Shown here one piece after another: positions 1-4,658 of a stretch of 8,046 nucleotides of DNA. This DNA is from Kingella pumchi (GTDB lineage Bacteria; Pseudomonadota; Gammaproteobacteria; Burkholderiales; Neisseriaceae): assembly GCF_022288825.1 (NCBI RefSeq), contig NZ_JAKOOW010000074.1:1-8046 (forward strand), written 5' to 3'. Numbering within the stretch: the stretch's first letter is position 1; every line of letters begins with the position of its first letter. A model generated the notes under the pieces. It made no database searches and was not told the DNA's origin. It saw only the letters and a program-made list of their open reading frames with translations. Both the position numbers and the translations under genes were made by a program.

Positions 1-60
1 GTCGGATGCGGGCGGCGGCGGGCGGTTTGTTGCTATGATACGGGTGTTCCGATATACAAG

Positions 61-140
61 GTCGGATACTTGTATCCGGCATTTCCGCAAGCAAAGTTCC
101 AAGCATACCAACGGCTATCGGATTCGAGAATTCGACCTAC
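61..140. repeat. Diverged REPIN-like element (GGATAC/GGATTC type)
   Basis: Two short palindromes lie about 37 bases apart in opposite orientation. The left one (61-80) has arms GTCGGATAC and GTATCCGGC around TT. The right one (about 119-140) reads on the minus strand as GTAG, then GTCGAATTC, TC, GAATCCGA. The outer right end is CTAC, the complement of the GTAG foot of the better copies. The left foot reads CAAG, so this copy is partly decayed. The arms differ from those of the element at 160-230, so at least two stem sequences share one architecture. Confidence 0.55.
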
Positions 141-159
141 AACTGCTGCCATGCGGTGC

Positions 160-230
160 GTAGGTCGGGCATTCATGCCCGATGGAAAGAGGAAACAAAG
201 CAAAACGTCGGGCATCAATGCCCGACCTAC
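160..230. repeat. REPIN-like paired palindrome, 71 bp
   Basis: The left half starts with GTAG and continues into a hairpin with arms GTCGGGCAT and ATGCCCGAT around TC (160-183). The right half (206-230) is the inverted version, arms GTCGGGCAT and ATGCCCGAC around CA, and ends in CTAC. The A-rich spacer contains AGGAAACAAAGCAAAA. The two halves are complementary, so the element can fold into one long or two short hairpins. Closely related copies lie at 4659-4730 and 7810-7883, with a truncated one ending at 1525. A GTAG foot beside a short palindrome is known from REP elements mobilised by RAYT transposases. No transposase is in the window. Confidence 0.75.
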
Positions 231-258
231 TGCAAAACCAAAACCATCCGCACACGAT

Positions 259-300
259 AAAGGCAGCCTGAAAGCTGAAATAGGCTTTCAGGCTGCCTTT
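259..300. terminator. DUS inverted-repeat terminator
   Basis: Two Kingella-type DUS (261-272 plus, 287-298 minus) face each other and form a perfect 17-bp stem (259-275 with 284-300) around an 8-base loop. Five or six T follow on the plus strand, and a short run of A precedes it. Inverted DUS pairs serve as terminators in Neisseriaceae. Here it probably ends leftward transcription of the oxidoreductase at 356-1369, and possibly rightward transcription from outside the window. Confidence 0.75.
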
Positions 301-355
301 TTGCGATGAATCGGGGTTGGGTTTCAAGCTGCCTTTATCCATCTCTCAAGCCAGC

Positions 356-1369
356 TCACCACCCCGCCAGCACCACCTTGCCAATCATGTCGCCGCGCTC
401 TACCAGCTGATGCGCGCGGCGCAGGTTGGCGGCGTTGATGCCGTTGATGATACGCGTGGCGGTGGTTTTCAGACGGCCTTCGTCCACCAGTTGCGCGACT
501 TTGGCAAGGATTTCACCCTGGCGTGCGATGTCGGCGGTCTCGCGCAGCGGGCGGGTGAACATGAATTCCCAATGCAGCGAGAGGCTTTTGCCTTTCAACG
601 GGTTGGCGTCGAGTACGTCAGGGTCGTCAATCAGCGCGATGCGGCCTTGCGGTGCGAGCAGTTCCGCCAGTTGCGGCAGGTAGTGTGCGCTGTGGTTGGT
701 GGAAAACGCCCACGACGGCGCACCGATGCCGAGCGCGGCCACTTGTTCGGGCAGGCTGTGGCGGTGGTTGATGATGTAATCCGCGCCGAGGCGGCGCAGC
801 CATGCTTCGCTTTCTGGACGCGAGGCGGTGGCGATGGTTTGGATGTCGGTGAGCGTTTTCAACAACTGCACGGTAATCGAGCCGACGCCGCCCGCACCGC
901 CCACCAGCAGCAGGGCGCGACTGCCACCGGCGACGGGTTTGTTCACGTCGAGACGGTCAAACAGCGTTTCCCACGCGGTGAGCGCGGTCAGCGGCAATGC
1001 GACTGCTTCGGCAAAATCGAGCGTGCGCGGTTTGCGGGCGACGATGCGCTCGTCCACCGCCTGCAACTCTGCATAAGAGCCGGGGCGGTTAATCACGCCC
1101 GCGTAATAGACTTCGTCGCCGACCTGAAAATGCTGCACGCCGCTGCCGACGGCTTTGACCACGCCTGCCGCATCCCAGCCCAAAATGCGGTACTGCCCTG
1201 CGGCAGGCGTATGCGCGGCGCGGACTTTGACGTCGGCGGGATTGACCGACACGGCACGCACTTCGACCAGTAAATCACGTTCGCGCAGTTCCGGCGTGGG
1301 CAGCTCAATGTCGAGCAGGCAGTTTTCGTCGTTGGCAGGCAGCGGGCGGTTGAATCCAATGGCTTTCAT
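356..1369 (-). CDS. Zinc-independent MDR-family alcohol dehydrogenase / quinone oxidoreductase-like protein
   Basis: This is a 337-residue NAD(P)H-dependent oxidoreductase of the medium-chain dehydrogenase superfamily, closest to the group annotated 'zinc-binding alcohol dehydrogenase family protein' (YogA-like). Family features: a GroES-like N-terminal domain with SVNPADVKVR (about residues 41-50) and GDEVYYAG (about 84-91), then a Rossmann domain with GGAGGVGS (about 157-164). The catalytic and structural zinc cysteine ligands of classical alcohol dehydrogenases are not seen, which fits the quinone-oxidoreductase side of the superfamily. It is probably cytoplasmic. An ATG lies 13 codons upstream, but it falls inside the best promoter's -10 box, and GGAGA sits 8-9 bases before the chosen ATG, so the shorter start is preferred. 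The gene is divergent from an HxlR regulator. An AG-DUS at 468-479 encodes the EGRLK stretch near the C-terminus. The substrate is unknown. Confidence 0.88.
   Translation of the reverse strand: MKAIGFNRPLPANDENCLLDIELPTPELRERDLLVEVRAVSVNPADVKVRAAHTPAAGQYRILGWDAAGVVKAVGSGVQHFQVGDEVYYAGVINRPGSYAELQAVDERIVARKPRTLDFAEAVALPLTALTAWETLFDRLDVNKPVAGGSRALLLVGGAGGVGSITVQLLKTLTDIQTIATASRPESEAWLRRLGADYIINHRHSLPEQVAALGIGAPSWAFSTNHSAHYLPQLAELLAPQGRIALIDDPDVLDANPLKGKSLSLHWEFMFTRPLRETADIARQGEILAKVAQLVDEGRLKTTATRIINGINAANLRRAHQLVERGDMIGKVVLAGW
468..479 (-). other. AG-DUS inside the oxidoreductase gene
   Basis: TTCAGACGGCCT is the reverse complement of AGGCCGTCTGAA, an exact 12-base AG-DUS. It is read in frame as part of EGRLK, so it is tolerated within the coding sequence. 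Confidence 0.8.
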
Positions 1370-1403
1370 TTGATGCGTCTCCGGTTGTGTAAAAGGAGCG
1401 GGC

Positions 1404-1432
1404 ATCATAAGATACGGGCGCGCGTTTGTTAA
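1404..1432 (-). promoter_or_regulatory. Sigma-70-type promoter of the oxidoreductase gene
   Basis: On the minus strand TTAACA (1427-1432) and TATGAT (1404-1409) are separated by exactly 17 bases, matching -35 and -10 boxes well. The predicted transcript start near 1397 leaves a leader of about 28 bases before the ATG at 1369. It would exclude the further-upstream ATG at 1406-1408. Confidence 0.6.
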
Positions 1433-1448
1433 GAACGCACTTATTTTT

Positions 1449-1472
1449 CAGTAGGTTACTTATTAGATACTG
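1449..1472. promoter_or_regulatory. Possible HxlR operator in the divergent intergenic region
   Basis: An inverted repeat CAGTA (1449-1453) / TACTG (1468-1472) encloses a second, tighter one, AGTA-GGT-TACT (1450-1460). HxlR/DUF24 regulators such as YodB are known to bind TACT/AGTA-type dyads. A direct repeat ACTTATT occurs at 1439-1445 and 1458-1464. The site lies between the oxidoreductase promoter and the regulator gene, where an operator would be expected. The repeats are short and AT-rich, so chance is a real alternative. Confidence 0.3.
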
Positions 1473-1476
1473 GCAA

Positions 1477-1488
1477 AGGCCGTCTGAA
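1477..1488 (+). other. AG-DUS
   Basis: This is an exact AGGCCGTCTGAA in the oxidoreductase-regulator intergenic region. It sits where the left arm or spacer of the REPIN ending at 1525 would be expected. Confidence 0.8.
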
Positions 1489-1490
1489 AG

Positions 1491-1525
1491 CAGATAAAAA
1501 CGTCGGGCATCAATGCCCGACCTAC
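1491..1525. repeat. Truncated REPIN-like element (right half only)
   Basis: Bases 1501-1525 are the complete right half of the repeat family: arms GTCGGGCAT and ATGCCCGAC around CA, ending in CTAC. The preceding CAGATAAAAA (1491-1500) matches the spacer of the copy at 4659-4730. No clear left half follows upstream. GTAGGTTAC at 1451-1459 might be a decayed left foot. The element lies between the REPIN-poor promoter and the regulator gene. Confidence 0.6.
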
Positions 1526-1533
1526 AAACTGCC

Positions 1534-1567
1534 AAAGGCAGCCTGAAAGCCGTTTCAGACGACCTTC
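1534..1567. repeat. Facing DUS of two dialects in the regulator leader
   Basis: A Kingella-type DUS (1536-1547, plus) faces a mucosa-type DUS (1554-1565, minus; reverse complement AGGTCGTCTGAA). The outer AAGG/CCTT and the inner CTGAAA/TTTCAG can pair, with mismatches between. The resulting imperfect hairpin would sit about 22 bases before the HxlR start codon, in its probable 5' leader. Confidence 0.6.
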
Positions 1568-1589
1568 AACCATCAAACAAGGAACACTC

Positions 1590-1940
1590 ATGGGCAAAAC
1601 CGCACACCGCGCATTTGACTGCGCCGAAGGCTGCTCGGTGGAAGCCGCGCTCGCCGTTATCGGTGGCAAGTGGAAAGGCACGATTCTCTACCGCCTGCAT
1701 AGCGACGGCGTGCTGCGCTTCAACGAAATCCGCCGCATCCTGCCCGCCGTATCGCAGCGCACGCTGACCGCGCAACTGCGCGCGCTGGAAGCCGACGGCA
1801 TCATCGAACGCACTGTTTATCCCGAAGTGCCGCCGCGCGTCGAATACCGCTTGAGCGCCTACGGGCAAACGCTTGCGCCGGTGCTGCTCGCCTTGAAGGC
1901 GTGGGGCGACGGACACAAGGAACGCGGCAAGGCAGCCTGA
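1590..1940 (+). CDS. HxlR-family (DUF24) winged-helix transcriptional regulator
   Basis: This 116-residue protein covers the full usual HxlR length. The signature CSVEAALAVIGGKWKGTILY (residues 15-34) opens the winged helix, followed by the recognition-helix region SQRTLTAQLRALEADG (55-70) and the wing with PPRVEYRLSAYG (81-92). Cys15 is at the position of the conserved redox-sensing cysteine of YodB-type members. A second cysteine at residue 11 gives a CxxxC pair, so thiol-based sensing is possible but unproven. AAGGAA lies 5-6 bases before the ATG. The gene is divergent from an MDR oxidoreductase, resembling known pairs such as ytfH/ytfG and qorR/qor2. It therefore probably represses that gene, and perhaps itself, in response to electrophiles or quinones. 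Its TGA stop lies within a DUS. Confidence 0.93.
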   Translation: MGKTAHRAFDCAEGCSVEAALAVIGGKWKGTILYRLHSDGVLRFNEIRRILPAVSQRTLTAQLRALEADGIIERTVYPEVPPRVEYRLSAYGQTLAPVLLALKAWGDGHKERGKAA

Positions 1941-1941
1941 A
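1930..1941 (+). other. Kingella-type DUS spanning the HxlR stop codon
   Basis: This exact AGGCAGCCTGAA supplies the last codons and the TGA stop (1938-1940) of the regulator gene. It is followed within 20 bases by the terminator hairpin. Confidence 0.8.
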
Positions 1942-1982
1942 AACAAAAGGCCGCCTGAATTCGTTCAGACGGCGTTTTGTTT
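1941..1982. terminator. Bidirectional terminator with TTCG loop
   Basis: Arms at 1941-1959 and 1964-1982 pair over 19 positions with two mismatches, around a TTCG loop. TTTTGTTT follows on each strand. The left arm contains AGGCCGCCTGAA, one base from both the AG-DUS and the Kingella-type DUS. The right arm contains the classical core GCCGTCTGAA on the minus strand. It lies between the HxlR gene and the leftward hydrolase remnant, so it can serve both directions. Confidence 0.8.
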
Positions 1983-1990
1983 TCTAACCC

Positions 1991-2212
1991 TCAATCCCGC
2001 AGAAACTTGTCAATCATCACCCAGGCAGCGGAAAAGTCGCTTTGCAGCACGCCGTGCGAGGCGTTGGCAACGATGGCGAGTTGCGCCTTGGGCATGGCGC
2101 GGTAGGCGGCAAGTACGGTATCGAGCGGGGCGTTTTGGTCTTTTTCGCCCGCCAGCAGCAGCGTCGGCGTTTGGATGTGGGCGAAATCGGCGCGGCTCAT
2201 GCCGAAGCGGTT
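1991..2212 (-). pseudogene. C-terminal remnant of an alpha/beta-hydrolase
   Basis: About 73 codons read NRFGMSRADFAHI, then PTLLLAGEKDQNAP, then VANASHGVLQSD. This is the end of an alpha/beta-hydrolase fold, with the Asp of GEKD and the His of ASHG that normally complete the catalytic triad. The nucleophile Ser (GxSxG), the oxyanion region and roughly two thirds of the protein are absent. The open frame continues back without a start to the TAA at 2213-2215, which is also the stop of the upstream NADP-binding gene. The remnant is therefore in that gene's frame. The only ATG (2198-2200) has no good ribosome-binding site. The simplest reading is a deletion that joined the hydrolase tail to the neighbouring gene. 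Translation of a small protein from the ATG cannot be excluded. Confidence 0.75.
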
Positions 2213-2839
2213 TTACAAGCCCGACCACATCGGGGCGATGCCCGTACCTTTGCCGAGGAAGAAGCCGAACAGGATGTTCATTTCGCCCAGCGGTTCGAGG
2301 AAACGGCTGTTGCGTAAGCCGCCTGCATCCACCGCCTTGAAGCCCATGTCCGCGGTCAGCGCTGCCGCCCGTTTTTTCGCCTCTTCATCATCGGCGGCGA
2401 GAAATACCTGAACCGTCTGCCCACTGCGTGCGGCCGGGTCGAGCAATTGGGCGAAAACGGTGTTGAATCCTTTGACCACGGCCGCCTGCGGTGCGGCTTT
2501 GGCGATTTCCTCGGCAGCGGACGTCGTAAAGCCCAGCGACAAGTTTTGGAAATCCGCCGTAACGGGATTGCTGATGTCAATCAGCGTCTTGCCCGAAACA
2601 TCGAGCTGCTGCAACACTTCCGCCGCAGCGGCATAAGGCAGGGCGAGAAACACGGTCTGCGCCGCAGCAACGGCCTGTGCAAGCGTGCCGCCCTGCGCCT
2701 GTGCGCCGGTTTTCTGCGCCAGCGCCTGCGCTTTGGCAGCGTCGCGTGCGCCGATAAATACATTTTTGCCGGCAGCGGTCAGTGCGGCAGCCAGCCCTGC
2801 GGCCATATTGCCGCTTCCGATAATAGCGATGTTGCTCAT
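2213..2839 (-). CDS. NADP-binding F420-reductase-like oxidoreductase
   Basis: This 208-residue protein belongs to the 'NADPH-dependent F420 reductase / NADP oxidoreductase coenzyme F420-dependent' family. It has an N-terminal Rossmann fold with GSGNMAAG (residues 8-15) and the second strand NVFIGARD, whose Arg32 is placed to bind the NADP 2'-phosphate. LIDISNPV and KGFNTVFAQLLDP, typical of the family, follow, and the C-terminal segment MNILFGFFLGKGTGIAPMW looks complete. Betaproteobacteria are not known to make F420, so the real role is probably reduction of another substrate with NADPH; this is inference. AGGAG lies 7 bases before the ATG. The gene is divergent from a LysR gene, its likely regulator. 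The reading frame ends at a TAA directly abutting the hydrolase remnant. Confidence 0.85.
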   Translation of the reverse strand: MSNIAIIGSGNMAAGLAAALTAAGKNVFIGARDAAKAQALAQKTGAQAQGGTLAQAVAAAQTVFLALPYAAAAEVLQQLDVSGKTLIDISNPVTADFQNLSLGFTTSAAEEIAKAAPQAAVVKGFNTVFAQLLDPAARSGQTVQVFLAADDEEAKKRAAALTADMGFKAVDAGGLRNSRFLEPLGEMNILFGFFLGKGTGIAPMWSGL

Positions 2840-2871
2840 GTTGTTGCTCCTGTGCTTGTTGGGATGGCGGG

Positions 2872-2927
2872 ATTATCGCCCTTCCAAATCCGCAAGAGTA
2901 GTCGCTAAAATGAAAACGAAATTTTCA
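2872..2927. promoter_or_regulatory. Divergent promoter region with LysR operator candidate
   Basis: The 104-base spacer holds GATAAT on the minus strand (2872-2877), a -10 candidate for the NADP-binding gene, and TAAAAT on the plus strand (2906-2911), a -10 candidate for the LysR gene. Neither has a convincing -35. A perfect inverted repeat TGAAAA-N5-TTTTCA (2911-2927) begins at the end of the plus-strand -10. Its 17-bp size and T...A ends would suit a LysR-type site used for autoregulation. This rests on pattern alone. Confidence 0.4.
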
Positions 2928-2943
2928 GATATGGAAAGCAAAG

Positions 2944-3819
2944 ATGGATTTCAACGCGATAAAAGTGTTTACCGCCGTGGTGCAGGCGGGCAGTTTGTCG
3001 GCGGGGGCAGCGCGCTTGCAGATGCCCGTTGCCACCGTCAGCCGCAAAATCAAAGAGCTGGAAAACGGCCTCAACGTGCAGCTTTTGGAACGTACGGGGC
3101 GCGGCGTGCAGCCGACGCTTATCGGTCAGCAGGTGTACGAGCAGGCGCATTTGAGCGTGGAAACGCTGGACAACATCGCGCAGCAAGTCATCGGCGAGCA
3201 GGCGCAATGTGCCGGGCGCTTGCGCCTGTCGCTACCGTTGACGTTTGAGCCGGGCTGGCTGCTGCTGGGCGATTTTCAGGCTGCCTATCCGCGGATTGAG
3301 GTCTTCGTCCTCGCCACCGAGCGCAAACTGGATTTGTTGGCCGAAGGCATCGATGTCGCCCTGCGCAGCGGCGGTTTGGCAACCGACAGCCTCGTCGCCC
3401 GCAAATTCGGCGACATGCGCCTGCAACTGGTCGCCAGCCCCGACCTGCTCGCCCGCTGCGGCACGCCGCACCGCCCCGATGAGTTGGCGCAAAAGCCCTG
3501 CATCGGCTGGTCGCCCCTGCCCGAACATCCCGTGCGCTGGTCGCTCGGCGGACAAAGCATCATCCCGCCCGCCGCCTTCTGCTGCAACGACTACCGCCAA
3601 CTGCGCCAGCTCGCCCTGCTGGGGCGCGGCATCACCGACCTGCCCGATTTCTTCGCCCGCCCGCTGCTTGCCGAAGGCGCATTGGTCGAAGTGCTGCCCG
3701 ATTTCCCCTTCCCGCAGCTGCCGCTGCACCTGCTCTACGTCAAGCACCGCCACCCGTCGAGCGTGGTGCGGGTATTTGTCGAATTTTGTTTGGATAATGC
3801 GGGCAAGTATTTGGCATAA
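2944..3819 (+). CDS. LysR-type transcriptional regulator
   Basis: This 291-residue protein has the normal LysR length and plan. The winged helix is at residues 1-60, with the helix-turn-helix around AGSLSAGAARLQMPVATVSRK (15-35) and the typical LLERTGRGVQPTLIG (47-61). A linker helix follows, then a two-lobe effector domain from about residue 90 (GRLRLSLP) to the end, with DVALRSGG (about 137-144) and a late GRGITDLPDFF segment. GGAAAG lies about 5 bases before the ATG. The gene is divergent from the NADP-binding oxidoreductase and probably controls it; the effector is unknown. A Kingella-type DUS lies inside the gene (3275-3286) and encodes FQAA. Its stop codon is 14 bases from the end of a converging LysR remnant. 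Confidence 0.93.
   Translation: MDFNAIKVFTAVVQAGSLSAGAARLQMPVATVSRKIKELENGLNVQLLERTGRGVQPTLIGQQVYEQAHLSVETLDNIAQQVIGEQAQCAGRLRLSLPLTFEPGWLLLGDFQAAYPRIEVFVLATERKLDLLAEGIDVALRSGGLATDSLVARKFGDMRLQLVASPDLLARCGTPHRPDELAQKPCIGWSPLPEHPVRWSLGGQSIIPPAAFCCNDYRQLRQLALLGRGITDLPDFFARPLLAEGALVEVLPDFPFPQLPLHLLYVKHRHPSSVVRVFVEFCLDNAGKYLA
3275..3286 (-). other. Kingella-type DUS inside the LysR gene
   Basis: This exact TTCAGGCTGCCT is read in frame as part of DFQAAYP. It lies in the effector domain at a solvent-exposed type of sequence and leaves the domain intact. Confidence 0.8.
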
Positions 3820-3833
3820 ACCCGAAAACCGCC

Positions 3834-3971
3834 CTACCCCGCCCGTTCCGCCAACACCTCGCCCAAAAAATCCGCCACCGCGCGGATTTTTGCCGAGCGG
3901 CGCAGGTCTTCGTGCATCACCAGATAAATATCGGCGGCAAACTCTTCCTTTTCCGCCGCGTCATGCAGTGC
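3834..3971 (-). pseudogene. C-terminal stub of a second LysR-type regulator
   Basis: Read on the minus strand, about 45 codons give FAADIYLVMHEDLRRSAK and then IRAVADFLGEVLAE before a TAG stop (3834-3836). The pattern (hydrophobic strand, x-HxDLRRSxRIRA-x-x-DFL) is the standard end of the LysR effector domain. Nothing of the DNA-binding domain or the rest of the effector domain remains. The homology stops at about 3971, where a REP-like repeat with a GTAG foot begins. The stub ends 14 bases from the stop of the intact LysR gene on the other strand. It is unlike the C-terminus of that neighbour, so it is not a simple duplication of it. Confidence 0.75.
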
Positions 3972-3972
3972 C

Positions 3973-3997
3973 GTAGGTCGGATACTCGTATCCGACA
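3973..3997 (+). repeat. REP-like palindrome (GGATAC type) with GTAG foot
   Basis: It starts with GTAG and has arms GTCGGATAC and GTATCCGAC around TC, a perfect 9-bp stem. It directly abuts the truncated LysR stub. A degenerate partner in inverted orientation may lie at 4163-4186 (GTCGGACAC, later AAGCCAC). That would make this the left end of a 215-base element whose interior carries several DUS. Confidence 0.65.
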
Positions 3998-3999
3998 CT

Positions 4000-4016
4000 T
4001 TTCAGACCGTCTGAAA
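4000..4016. repeat. 17-bp palindrome of overlapping DUS cores
   Basis: TTTCAGAC and GTCTGAAA flank a single C and are perfectly complementary. Each strand reads close to AGACCGTCTGAA or AGACGGTCTGAA, near the AG-DUS. Confidence 0.7.
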
Positions 4017-4024
4017 GCCTAAAA

Positions 4025-4036
4025 AGGCAGCCTGAA
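4025..4036 (+). other. Kingella-type DUS
   Basis: This exact AGGCAGCCTGAA lies between the two DUS palindromes. With the minus-strand copy at 4112-4123 it forms a widely spaced inverted pair. Confidence 0.8.
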
Positions 4037-4080
4037 AAACTACACGACACGGCAAATCGCAAAAACCGTTTCGCCGTTTG

Positions 4081-4088
4081 TATAAAAT
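4081..4088 (+). promoter_or_regulatory. Possible -10 box for the DUF1801 gene
   Basis: TATAAAAT resembles a sigma-70 -10 element. No good -35 lies 16-18 bases upstream. A transcript starting here would have a leader of about 115 bases carrying the DUS palindrome at 4111-4127. Confidence 0.25.
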
Positions 4089-4110
4089 ACGGCCTTGCTG
4101 CCCATACGGT

Positions 4111-4127
4111 TTTCAGGCTGCCTGAAA
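4111..4127. repeat. 17-bp palindrome: Kingella-type and Simonsiella-type DUS overlapped
   Basis: TTTCAGGC and GCCTGAAA flank a single T with perfect complementarity. The minus strand reads an exact Kingella-type DUS (4112-4123) and the plus strand an exact Simonsiella-type DUS AGGCTGCCTGAA (4115-4126). Two dialects therefore share nine bases. Confidence 0.75.
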
Positions 4128-4209
4128 CCCGCCCGCGCCGTAGATAACGGTTTAGAATGCTTTGTCGGACACCAATGTCCAAGCCACAAGCTCAAATTAG
4201 GAGAATCCC

Positions 4210-4560
4210 ATGGATCAAAAAGTGAAAAATCTGCTGGACGATTGGCAAACCAGTAATCCTGCCTTGTATGAAATCGCCGATAGCGTGCGCACGAAAATAG
4301 GGCAACTGGCAGATACGGTAGGCGAAGAAGTGAAATATGGCGGCATTTTGTTTGCTGCCCCCAAACCATTTTGCGGCATTTTTGTTTACAAGCAGCATGT
4401 AACTGTGGAATTTGCTCACGGTGCCGAGATGGCAGACCCGCACGGTTTATTGGAAGGCAAAGGCAAAGGCCGTCGCCATTTGAAATTACATACGCTTGAA
4501 GATGTGGAAAATAAGCATTTGGCGGAGTACTTACGGTTGGCGCAACAAGCAGCAGAATAA
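4210..4560 (+). CDS. DUF1801 (YdhG-like) domain protein
   Basis: This small, probably cytoplasmic protein of 116 residues has the look of the DUF1801 / YdhG family: an N-terminal helical part with VRTKIGQL, the family-like EEVKYGGILFAAPKPFCGIFVYKQHVTVEFAHG (about 40-71, an alternating beta region), and GKGRRHLKLHTLEDVENKHLAEYLRLA at the end. The biochemical function of the family is not established. AGGAGA lies 5 bases before the ATG, a strong ribosome-binding site. Codon use is more AT-rich than the neighbours (AAAGTGAAAAAT near the start), so it may have come in separately; this is an impression, not a measurement. It forms a single-gene unit ending at a DUS hairpin. Confidence 0.8.
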   Translation: MDQKVKNLLDDWQTSNPALYEIADSVRTKIGQLADTVGEEVKYGGILFAAPKPFCGIFVYKQHVTVEFAHGAEMADPHGLLEGKGKGRRHLKLHTLEDVENKHLAEYLRLAQQAAE

Positions 4561-4600
4561 AATGCCGTGCTGAAAGAGCGCTGAACTACGACGGCAACCG

Positions 4601-4632
4601 TTTTCAGGCTGCCTTGAATGCTGTCTGAAAAC
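4601..4632. terminator. Mixed-dialect DUS hairpin behind the DUF1801 gene
   Basis: A Kingella-type DUS on the minus strand (4603-4614) faces ATGCTGTCTGAA on the plus strand (4618-4629), one base from the AT-DUS. TTTTCAG and CTGAAAA pair, with wobble and mismatch further in. The position 40 bases behind the stop fits a terminator, although the stem is imperfect and a T-run is lacking. A broken AT-DUS with one inserted base lies at 4562-4574. Confidence 0.45.
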
Positions 4633-4658
4633 CCGTTTGCAGGCTTCGTACGGAGTTT

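Larger units (their letters stand above)
1..355. other. Repeat-rich intergenic region, no gene
   Basis: No reading frame here looks like a protein. The short open frames are translations of the palindromic repeats. The region holds two paired-palindrome elements (61-140 and 160-230), a DUS hairpin terminator (259-300) and a degenerate Kingella-type DUS at 323-334 (TTCAAGCTGCCT, one mismatch). Bases 10-25 are a GGC-rich run. Bases 1-60 could be the end of something outside the window, but nothing supports a call. Confidence 0.6.
3998..4209. other. Gene-free spacer with DUS palindromes before the DUF1801 gene
   Basis: It contains two perfect 17-bp palindromes made of overlapping DUS halves (4000-4016 and 4111-4127), a Kingella-type DUS (4025-4036), a degenerate REP half (4163-4186), and a TATAAAAT stretch (4081-4088) that might be a -10 box. 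No protein-coding frame is credible. Confidence 0.55.

Noticed and set aside
160..230. CRISPR-like repeat and spacer pattern
   Set aside because: The repeats are palindromes in inverted pairs, few and far apart, without regular spacing or unique spacers.
317..1273. 318-codon open frame on the plus strand, antisense to the oxidoreductase
   Set aside because: Its composition (many Arg, Gly, Gln, His, Val) is that of a GC-rich shadow. The minus strand encodes a clear MDR protein with GGAGGVGS and a good promoter and ribosome-binding site.
2213..2215. Programmed stop-codon read-through into the hydrolase tail
   Set aside because: TAA is the least leaky stop, no stimulatory structure is evident, and the tail lacks the catalytic Ser, so decay is the simpler explanation.
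3245..3976. 243-codon open frame in another frame of the LysR gene
   Set aside because: It is rich in Ser, Pro, Ala, Thr and Cys, with no start signal. The LysR protein in the proper frame is intact over its whole length.
4163..4187. Riboswitch or leader RNA before the DUF1801 gene
   Set aside because: The short dyad fits a degenerate REP half better, and no known riboswitch motif is seen in the 115-base leader.
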